From assembly GCA_026416755.1 (NCBI GenBank), contig JAOAEP010000034.1:1-11643 (forward strand): 11,643 nt of DNA, given 5' to 3'. Source of the DNA: a bacterium (GTDB lineage Bacteria; Ratteibacteria; UBA8468; B48-G9; JAFGKM01). Below, one piece after another: positions 6,458 through 11,643 of this stretch (position 1 is the first letter of the stretch; each line of letters starts with the position of its first letter). Both the position numbers and the translations under genes were made by a program. The notes under the pieces are model-generated. The model was not told the origin of the DNA. It searched no databases and saw only the letters and a list, made by a program, of their open reading frames with translations.

Positions 6458-7040
6458 ATATACCTTTTTCCTTTATATAATAAATAACTTCATCCGGAAT
6501 TAAATATTTTACTGATTTATTTTCAAAAATGCAATTCCTTATGTAAGTTGAAGATATATCAATAAAAGGGGAATGAATAATCATATATCTTACAGGATAA
6601 TTCAATGAAAAATTCTTTTTCTCACTCCTCGGAGCAACAAGAAAAATAACCTCTTTTATAAGATTTTCTGCTTTAAACCAATTTGGAATATCATAAAAAG
6701 AATCCTCTCCAACAACAAGAAAAAATTGTCCATCAAAATGTTTTTTTAATTCCATAACAGTTTCATAAGTGTAACACACTTTATTTTTTACAATTTCAAT
6801 ATCAGATACTTTAAAAAATTGATTGTTTTTTATTGCTATTTCTATCATGTTTTTTCTATCATTTGAAGAAGCATATACTTTTTTTTTATGAGGTGGGATA
6901 CCTGTAGGAATAAATAATATAAAATCCAAATCATACTCTTCCCTGGCTTTTTCAGCAACTATAAGATGCCCATAGTGAATCGGATCAAAAGTCCCACCAA
7001 AAATGCCAATTTTTTTATTCTCTAATTTGTCCATTTCCAT
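6438..7040 (-). CDS. nadD: nicotinate-nucleotide adenylyltransferase
   Basis: NadD joins nicotinate mononucleotide with ATP to make deamido-NAD, the penultimate step of NAD synthesis. The 200-residue protein begins with the nucleotidyltransferase motif GGTFDPIHYGHL (15-26, containing the HxGH signature), followed by the substrate loop PTGIPPHKKK (45-54), GEDSFYDIPNW (111-121) and the second ATP motif ISSTYIR (162-168). Length and motif spacing fit NadD rather than CoaD. The assigned ATG lies 26 bases inside proA; a second ATG two codons later is equally plausible, and neither has a clear ribosome site, so translation probably depends on ribosomes leaving proA. The 3' end overlaps pheS by 20 bases. 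Confidence 0.95.
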   Translation of the reverse strand: MEMDKLENKKIGIFGGTFDPIHYGHLIVAEKAREEYDLDFILFIPTGIPPHKKKVYASSNDRKNMIEIAIKNNQFFKVSDIEIVKNKVCYTYETVMELKKHFDGQFFLVVGEDSFYDIPNWFKAENLIKEVIFLVAPRSEKKNFSLNYPVRYMIIHSPFIDISSTYIRNCIFENKSVKYLIPDEVIYYIKEKGIYGRRNN

Positions 7041-8280
7041 AAACTACATATTTATAACTTGTTAATTCTTCTAAACCCATTGGACCTCTTGCGTGAATTT
7101 TATCTGTACTTATTCCTATTTCTGCTCCAAGACCAAATTCTCCTCCATCAGTAAATCTTGTGGAAGCATTATGATAAACAGCTGCTGAATCAACTTCATT
7201 TAAAAATTTTTCTGCTGTTTCTTTATTCTCAGTAATTATTGCGTCTGAATGATGAGTTCCATATTTATTGATATGTAAAATTGCCTCATCAACATTATTA
7301 ACAATTTTTATAGAAATAATTAGGTCAAGATATTCGGTATACCAATCAATTTCTGTTGCTTTTTTTATATAAGGTAAAATTTTCAATGTCTCCTCACAAC
7401 CTCTCATTTCAACATTATATTTTTTAAAAAGTTCTGCCATTTTAGGTAAGAAAATATTTGCTATTTCTTTGTGAACTAGTAATGTTTCTGTAGCATTACA
7501 AGTGGCAGGTCTTTGAACTTTTGCATTTAAAACAACTTTTAATGCCATATCTAAATTTACATCTTTATCAACATACGTATGACATACACCTGCATAATGC
7601 TTTATTACAGGAATATAACTGTTTTCTACTACTGTTTTTATTAATGACTCCCCGCCTCTTGGAATTATAAGATCAATAAATTGATAAAGTTTAAGTATGT
7701 ACTTTACAGATTGCCTACCACCAGAAGTAATCAAGTTTATTGCATTCTCTGGAAGTCCTTTTTCTTTCAATACTGTTTTCATTATTTCAACAAGTTTAAT
7801 ATTCGTATTTTTAGCTTCTTTCCCTCCTCTTAAAATAACTGCATTACCAGATTTAATACATAAAATACTTGCTTCTATTGTCACATCAGGTCTTGATTCA
7901 TAAATGATACCTATAACACCAATTGGCACTCTTATTTTTTCAATTTTAAGCCCGTTTGGTCTCGTTGTTTCCCATATTTTTTTCCCAACAGGATCTGGAA
8001 GTAAAATAACATCTTTAATTGATTTCTTCATTTTTTCTATTCTTTTTTCGTCAATTTTCAACCTATCTATAAAAGCAGATGAATAGTTCTTTTTAATACA
8101 ACTTTCTACATCTTTATTATTCTCTTTTATAATCTCATTCTTACAACTATCAATTTTTTCAATCAGTGCTTCAAGAAAAGAATTTTTTTCTCTTTCTTTT
8201 ATTTTAGATAGAATAAAAGTAGTCTCTTTTGTTAACTTAATTTTTTCCAAAATTTCATTTTTCCAGTCCATTTTTTTCAT
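7015..8280 (-). CDS. proA: gamma-glutamyl phosphate reductase
   Basis: ProA reduces glutamyl-5-phosphate with NADPH to glutamate semialdehyde, the second step of proline synthesis. The protein has 421 residues, the normal length, and an aldehyde dehydrogenase fold. Visible marks are IGVIGIIYESRPDVT (120-134), the NADP region SGNAVILRGGKEA (144-156), the catalytic cysteine in RPATCNATETLLVH (257-270, Cys261) and a conserved C-terminal block with GGEFGLGAEIGIST (379-392) and HARGPMGLEELTS (396-408). It starts four bases inside proB, an ATGA junction, so the two proline enzymes are translationally coupled. proC, for the last step, is not in the window. Confidence 0.97.
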   Translation of the reverse strand: MKKMDWKNEILEKIKLTKETTFILSKIKEREKNSFLEALIEKIDSCKNEIIKENNKDVESCIKKNYSSAFIDRLKIDEKRIEKMKKSIKDVILLPDPVGKKIWETTRPNGLKIEKIRVPIGVIGIIYESRPDVTIEASILCIKSGNAVILRGGKEAKNTNIKLVEIMKTVLKEKGLPENAINLITSGGRQSVKYILKLYQFIDLIIPRGGESLIKTVVENSYIPVIKHYAGVCHTYVDKDVNLDMALKVVLNAKVQRPATCNATETLLVHKEIANIFLPKMAELFKKYNVEMRGCEETLKILPYIKKATEIDWYTEYLDLIISIKIVNNVDEAILHINKYGTHHSDAIITENKETAEKFLNEVDSAAVYHNASTRFTDGGEFGLGAEIGISTDKIHARGPMGLEELTSYKYVVYGNGQIRE

Positions 8281-9071
8281 TGAGGATAAAAAATTGTTCC
8301 TATTTTTTCACCTTCTATAAGTTTTTTTATACAATAATTTCTTTTACCATTCAATATTACACAATATTTTTTCTTTGATGTTACAAATTTTGCTGCTTCA
8401 ATCTTACTTTTTATTCCACCTATTCCCTTTGCAGAAGGTGCTCCTACTTTTATCAATTCTTCCAATTTACTTATTTCTTTCACTTCTTTTATCATTTTCC
8501 CCTTATTTTTTTTAGGGTCATCAGTAAATACACCATCAACATCTGAAAGAATTATTAATAGGTCAGCATCTATTAAGTCAACAACAAAACTTGAAAGTAT
8601 ATCATTATCGCCAAATTTTATTTCTTCTACAGCAACACTATCGTTTTCGTTTATTATTGGAACCACTCTATATTTAAGTAAGGTAAATAAGGTATTTTTT
8701 GCATATAATCTTCTTTCAGGGGTTGTAAGAACATCCCTTGTCAAAAGAATTTGTCCTACATTTAATCCTTCTTCTCTAAAAATTCGTTCATATACTCTCA
8801 TTAGACGACTCTGTCCAACACTGGCTGCTGCTTGAAGCATATTTAATTTTTTAGGTCTTCTTTCCCATCCAAGTATTTGCATACCTGCTGCAATTGCCCC
8901 AGAAGTAACTATCACAACCTCTTTCCCTTTTTTCTTTACAAGATAACTTATTTGTTCCACTATGTGTTCAATTATTGATGTATCAAGACGGTTATTAGAA
9001 GTAGTCAAAACATTTGTCCCAATTTTTACTACAATCCTTTTGAGTTTAGAAAAAAGAGTTTTCCTATTCAT
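8277..9071 (-). CDS. proB: glutamate 5-kinase, short form without PUA domain
   Basis: ProB phosphorylates the side-chain carboxylate of glutamate, the first and normally regulated step of proline synthesis. The 264 residues cover just the amino acid kinase domain: VVKIGTN (14-20), VTSGAIAAG (55-63), INENDSV (140-146), FGDNDILS (153-160) and LSDVDGVFTDDP (175-186). The C-terminal PUA domain of the roughly 370-residue forms, such as that of E. coli, is absent; short forms are known in other bacteria. The loop usually read GTGGM-x-TK is GIGGIKSK here (216-223), changing the Thr, Met and second Thr. Start and stop both form ATGA overlaps, with tyrA upstream and proA downstream. Confidence 0.95.
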   Translation of the reverse strand: MNRKTLFSKLKRIVVKIGTNVLTTSNNRLDTSIIEHIVEQISYLVKKKGKEVVIVTSGAIAAGMQILGWERRPKKLNMLQAAASVGQSRLMRVYERIFREEGLNVGQILLTRDVLTTPERRLYAKNTLFTLLKYRVVPIINENDSVAVEEIKFGDNDILSSFVVDLIDADLLIILSDVDGVFTDDPKKNKGKMIKEVKEISKLEELIKVGAPSAKGIGGIKSKIEAAKFVTSKKKYCVILNGKRNYCIKKLIEGEKIGTIFYPQ

Positions 9072-9916
9072 TCTAAACTTTCCCTAAATATTTTAGCTCT
9101 TTTTAAAAACTTATATAACTTTTCTCTTTCGTTTCTTTTTAAAATTATCTTTAATTTATTGATTTCATCTTCAAATTTTTTTGTCCAATCTAAAATATTT
9201 ATTTTATTCTCAAGAAATATATCTGTCCACATTTCAGGATTACTTTTTCCAATTCTTGTAGTATCAAAAAAACCAGAGCCGAAAAATTTTTTTAAAATTT
9301 CCTTATTTTTTTCTCCAACTGAAAGTAAAGTATATATTAAGAGATGTGGAAGATGACTTGTAAAACCAAGAATTTTGTCATGTTGTTCTGGGTCCATTAT
9401 ATAAACTTTACTACCAAGTTTTTCCCATAATAATTTTACTTTTTTCTTAACATTTTTATTGGTGTTTTTTGTCGGTGTAATTATTACTATTTTATTTTCA
9501 AAAAGTCCGTCTTTTATATTCTCAATTCCACTCTTTTCAGACCCTGCTATAGGATGTGAACCAACAAAATTAGAATTCTCACCTATAATTTTCTCAACAT
9601 TTTCACAAATTACTTTTTTAACACTTGCCACATCTGTAAAAAAAATTTTTGGGTTTGTTACTTTTATAATTTTAATATAATTGTATAAAGCACTTATAGG
9701 TGTGGATAAAATTAAGAAATCAGTGTTTTCTATTAGTTTTTCTGGACAATCATAAAATTCATCAATTATTCCTTCCTTTAAAGCTTTCTCCATTGTTTTG
9801 ATTTTCCTACTAAACCCAATTACTTTCTCTGCAATTTTTCTTTTTTTTATTTCAAGTGCTAATGAACCACCAATAACACCTAAACCTATTATTCCTATTT
9901 TTTTAAAATCACTCAT
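9068..9916 (-). CDS. tyrA: prephenate dehydrogenase
   Basis: TyrA oxidises and decarboxylates prephenate to hydroxyphenylpyruvate for tyrosine synthesis (arogenate use cannot be excluded). Of 282 residues, the N-terminal part is a Rossmann fold with GLGVIGGS (11-18). GSHPIAGSEKSG (119-130) carries the expected catalytic His121, and the all-helical second half contains FTSHLPHLL (185-193) and TRIGKSNPEMWTDI (220-233). No ACT regulatory domain follows and no chorismate mutase is fused, so this is the minimal form. No acidic residue is obvious at the end of strand 2, where the chain has GFSRK (34-38); this pattern is usual in NADP-preferring enzymes, so NADP use is possible but uncertain. It overlaps the slipin gene and proB by four bases each. 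Confidence 0.94.
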   Translation of the reverse strand: MSDFKKIGIIGLGVIGGSLALEIKKRKIAEKVIGFSRKIKTMEKALKEGIIDEFYDCPEKLIENTDFLILSTPISALYNYIKIIKVTNPKIFFTDVASVKKVICENVEKIIGENSNFVGSHPIAGSEKSGIENIKDGLFENKIVIITPTKNTNKNVKKKVKLLWEKLGSKVYIMDPEQHDKILGFTSHLPHLLIYTLLSVGEKNKEILKKFFGSGFFDTTRIGKSNPEMWTDIFLENKINILDWTKKFEDEINKLKIILKRNEREKLYKFLKRAKIFRESLE

Positions 9917-10668
9917 ATATTATCTTTTTCTTCCTTTTTCTTAGTAAAATATTGAAAAAGTTCAATGGGAATAGGAAAAACAAGTGTTGAATTTTTTTCT
10001 GCTGCAATTTCAGTAGCAGTTTGTAAATATCTTAATTGAATTGCCATTGGTACCTGTGATAAAATTTCTGCTGCATCTTTTAGTTTTTGAGCCGCTTGAA
10101 ATTCACCTTCTGCATTTATAATTTTTGCTCTCCTGTCTCTTTCCACTTCTGCCTGTCTTGCCATTGCTCTTTTCATAGTATCGGGTAACTCAACTTCTTT
10201 TATTTCAACAATACTTACTTTTATTCCCCATGGGTCTGTCTGTTCATCTATTATTTGCTGTAATCTATGATTTATTTTTTCTCTTTCTGCAAGAATTTCA
10301 TCAAGTTCAAGTTGTCCTGCCACACCTCTTAATGTTGTCTGAGCAATCTGCATTGTAGATAGTTGATAATTTTCTACTTCTACTACTGCCTTAACTGGAT
10401 CCATCACTCTAAACCATACAACTGCATTTATCTTTATAGGCACATTATCTTTTGTCATAACTTCCTGAGGAGTAACATCAAATGTTACAGTTCTTAAACT
10501 AACTTTTACCATTTTTTCTACAATTGGTACCAAAAAAATTAATCCAGGGCCTCTTGCTCCAACCAATCTTCCAAGACGAAAAACAACCCCTCTTTCATAT
10601 TCATTAACAATTTTTATAGCATTTGCTAAAATCATAAAAACAAAAACTGCTAAAATTATCCATCCCAT
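9913..10668 (-). CDS. slipin / stomatin-like SPFH membrane protein
   Basis: Slipins are SPFH-domain proteins that oligomerise on the inner membrane and are linked to membrane microdomains and protease control; their exact role is unsettled. The 251-residue protein has one N-terminal membrane helix (about 2-19), then the SPFH start YERGVVFRLGR (24-34), PGLIFLVPIVEK (41-52), the conserved VTPQEVMTKDNVPI (65-78) and LRGVAGQLELDEIL (113-126), and a helical region rich in Ala, Glu and Arg (163-215). Length fits the bacterial slipin group. NfeD, the usual partner, is not beside it: the upstream side is a promoter and a divergent gene. It is the first gene of the long operon and has a strong AAGGAGG site, so it is probably the most efficiently translated start. 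Confidence 0.93.
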   Translation of the reverse strand: MGWIILAVFVFMILANAIKIVNEYERGVVFRLGRLVGARGPGLIFLVPIVEKMVKVSLRTVTFDVTPQEVMTKDNVPIKINAVVWFRVMDPVKAVVEVENYQLSTMQIAQTTLRGVAGQLELDEILAEREKINHRLQQIIDEQTDPWGIKVSIVEIKEVELPDTMKRAMARQAEVERDRRAKIINAEGEFQAAQKLKDAAEILSQVPMAIQLRYLQTATEIAAEKNSTLVFPIPIELFQYFTKKKEEKDNI

Positions 10669-10673
10669 AAATT

Positions 10674-10680
10674 CCTCCTT
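10674..10680 (-). promoter_or_regulatory. strong ribosome binding site of the slipin gene
   Basis: On the minus strand AAGGAGG lies five bases before the ATG at 10668. It is a near-perfect anti-16S match, fixes this start, and contrasts with the weak or absent sites in front of tyrA, proB, proA and pheT, which appear to rely on coupled translation. Confidence 0.85.
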
Positions 10681-10688
10681 TTTAAATG

Positions 10689-10718
10689 ATTATATATTAA
10701 CCTAATAAAATTTGTCAA
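10689..10718 (-). promoter_or_regulatory. consensus sigma-70 promoter of the slipin-to-zapA operon
   Basis: On the minus strand TTGACA (10713-10718) and TATAAT (10689-10694) are both exact consensus, 18 bases apart. The predicted start near 10682 gives a very short leader of about 14 bases, just enough for the ribosome site. No operator-like symmetry is obvious over it. Confidence 0.8.
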
Positions 10719-10857
10719 AACATTTCTTTTTAGTTTAAATATAGTAAAAACTTTATTCTCTTTATTTTTTGCAACATAGTTTTTTTGAGTTATATAATTT
10801 TTCTGAGATACTAAAAATAGAACTTAATTAATAGAATTTATTTTTTATAGATAATAC

Positions 10858-10886
10858 TTGACAGAAAAAGTAGTACTTTGTATACT
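10858..10886 (+). promoter_or_regulatory. sigma-70 promoter of the AbrB-type regulator
   Basis: TTGACA (10858-10863), a 17-base spacer and TATACT (10881-10886, one mismatch) form a near-ideal promoter. The predicted start near 10893 leaves a leader of about 60 bases before the ATG at 10955. The divergent minus-strand promoter lies about 140 bases away; the bases between are AT-rich with no gene. Confidence 0.8.
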
Positions 10887-10900
10887 TGTAATACTATTAA
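10874..10900 (+). repeat. 9-base-phased TACTT repeat over the abrB promoter, possible operator
   Basis: TACTTTGTA (10874), TACTTGTAA (10883) and TACTATTAA (10892) follow each other with a 9-base period. A further TACTTGACA lies at 10855, overlapping the -35 box. The units cover the spacer, -10 box and predicted start point, where a bound repressor would block transcription. The adjacent gene encodes a DNA-binding AbrB-type protein, so autoregulation is the natural guess. AT-rich sequence makes short matches cheap. Confidence 0.4.
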
Positions 10901-10944
10901 AAAAATTAAAAGAAGTAAACCTAAAAGAAATTAATAATTTTAAC

Positions 10945-10950
10945 AGGAGG
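10945..10950 (+). promoter_or_regulatory. ribosome binding site of the AbrB-type gene
   Basis: A full AGGAGG lies four bases before the ATG at 10955 and fixes this start. Confidence 0.85.
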
Positions 10951-10954
10951 CAAA

Positions 10955-11209
10955 ATGAGTAAAGGGCCTAAATTCTATGGAAAGGTGCCTGTTGGACCAA
11001 AAGGACAAATTGTAATTCCTGCAGAAGCAAGAAAAGTAATGAATATAAAACCAGGAGATAAAGTTATCATTATGTCTGGGCCTCCACATCAAAAAAGGTC
11101 CATACATATTATTCCTGAAGAAGAATTTAATAAATTTTTAGAGTTTTTTGAAAAACATGTTCAAAATATGAAAAAATTTGTTTCTGAAAAAAAGAAGAAT
11201 TCTCACTGA
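10955..11209 (+). CDS. AbrB/SpoVT-family DNA-binding regulator
   Basis: The 84-residue protein carries the swapped-hairpin AbrB fold in its first half: VPVGPKGQIVIPAEARKVMN (11-30), then IKPGDKVIIMSGP (31-43). These dimeric domains bind AT-rich DNA and act as transition-state type regulators or as toxin-antitoxin antitoxins. The second half is a helical, increasingly Lys-rich tail (about 55-82), possibly for oligomerisation or extra DNA contact. No toxin gene such as PIN or MazF is next to it; the next gene on the strand is an ABC exporter 58 bases on. It is therefore more likely a free-standing regulator. It has its own promoter and strong ribosome site, and a phased repeat overlaps the promoter. 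Confidence 0.88.
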   Translation: MSKGPKFYGKVPVGPKGQIVIPAEARKVMNIKPGDKVIIMSGPPHQKRSIHIIPEEEFNKFLEFFEKHVQNMKKFVSEKKKNSH

Positions 11210-11213
11210 GAAT
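11199..11213 (+). repeat. small perfect inverted repeat over the abrB stop codon
   Basis: ATTCTCA, one base, then TGAGAAT forms a perfect 7-base inverted repeat containing the TGA stop (as RNA, a 6-pair stem with a 3-base loop). No U-run follows, so it does not look like an intrinsic terminator; transcription may continue into the ABC gene. Confidence 0.5.
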
Positions 11214-11267
11214 AAAGATAATGCTTAGTAATAAATAATTAAAGTTTTTAAATCAAAATTGAATTAT

Positions 11268-11643
11268 ATGAAAAAAAATAACAGATTTAAGTGGAGTGAT
11301 TTTAACATTTTCTTTCATTATTTAAAAAAGTATAAAAAAGCAGTTATACTTGCCCCATTATTCATGATTCTTGAAGTGAATAAGGATCTTTTCCAGCCAA
11401 AACTTTTATCTATAATTGTTGATGGAGGAATCATGAAAGGAAACTTGAAATTAATAATAAATACAGGTATTATTATGTTTTTTGTTGCAATAATTGGATT
11501 GTCTGGTGGGATTTTTTGTACAATATTTTCAAGTTTTGCAAGTCAAAATTTTGGACATGATTTAAGAATGGATATATTTAAAAAGATACAAAATTCACAA
11601 TACAAAGATATCCTTAGATTTTCGCCTTCTTCTCTTATAACTC
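11268..11643 (+). CDS. ABC exporter permease/ATPase, N-terminal part only
   Basis: The 125 visible residues match the start of a type-1 ABC transmembrane domain of MsbA/LmrA-type exporters. There is a charged cytoplasmic start (1-24), a first membrane helix (about 25-50) running into a PKLLSIIVDGGI stretch (44-55), a second membrane helix (about 62-90), and then the cytoplasmic helix region DLRMDIFKKIQNSQYKDILR (98-117). The ATPase domain, if present, lies beyond the window. ATG at 11268 is the natural start, but no good ribosome site precedes it; an in-frame TTG three codons upstream is an alternative. The gene is co-directional with the AbrB-type gene and may be co-transcribed with it. The substrate cannot be inferred. 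Confidence 0.85.
   Translation, partial: MKKNNRFKWSDFNIFFHYLKKYKKAVILAPLFMILEVNKDLFQPKLLSIIVDGGIMKGNLKLIINTGIIMFFVAIIGLSGGIFCTIFSSFASQNFGHDLRMDIFKKIQNSQYKDILRFSPSSLIT

Noticed and set aside
10955..11209. Antitoxin of a toxin-antitoxin pair
   Set aside because: The next gene is an ABC exporter and no PIN, MazF or similar small toxin frame is present on either side.
11199..11213. Intrinsic terminator after the AbrB-type gene
   Set aside because: The stem is short and AT-rich, and no run of T follows.

Overview
The window is a very AT-rich, tightly packed bacterial chromosome segment. The bacterial-type PheS/PheT pair, an initiator tRNA with a bacterial body, sigma-70-like promoters and Shine-Dalgarno sites all point to Bacteria. 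The gene pair PilM-PilN fusion plus a protein built like Amuc_1100 of Akkermansia hints at an uncultivated lineage near the PVC/Omnitrophota group. That placement is a low-confidence inference; no marker here settles it. TGA acts as a stop (several ATGA overlaps) and Trp is encoded by TGG, so the code looks standard.

Layout. From 10668 down to 3156 on the minus strand lies one long housekeeping operon: slipin (stomatin-like), tyrA, proB, proA, nadD, pheS, pheT, zapA. Nearly every junction overlaps by 4 to 26 bases or is 1 base apart. A consensus promoter (10689-10718) and a strong ribosome binding site start it. Immediately downstream, also on the minus strand, sit a tRNA gene (3059-3130) with its own promoter embedded in the end of zapA, and then a cell-envelope group. 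That group is a fused PilM-PilN protein, a PilO/Amuc_1100-like protein, and an extremely Lys/Glu/Arg-rich protein that runs off the left edge.

On the right, facing the other way, an AbrB/SpoVT-type regulator (10955-11209) has its own consensus promoter overlapped by a short 9-base-phased repeat. It is followed by the start of an ABC exporter cut by the right edge.

How the genes fit together. The long operon mixes amino-acid synthesis (Tyr, Pro), NAD synthesis, Phe-tRNA charging and a Z-ring accessory protein, a general growth-linked set. The pil group probably builds the inner-membrane platform of a type IV pilus or related secretion machine. It has no promoter separate from that of the tRNA, so the two may share a transcript.

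Main points for a second look: an initiator tRNA with C33 and an A29:U41 pair, a tRNA promoter that seems to leave almost no 5' leader, PheT lacking the usual N-terminal tRNA-binding domain, the PilM-PilN fusion, the low-complexity protein with an internal DNA repeat, and the phased repeat at the abrB promoter. I saw no CRISPR array, insertion sequence or clear intrinsic terminator.
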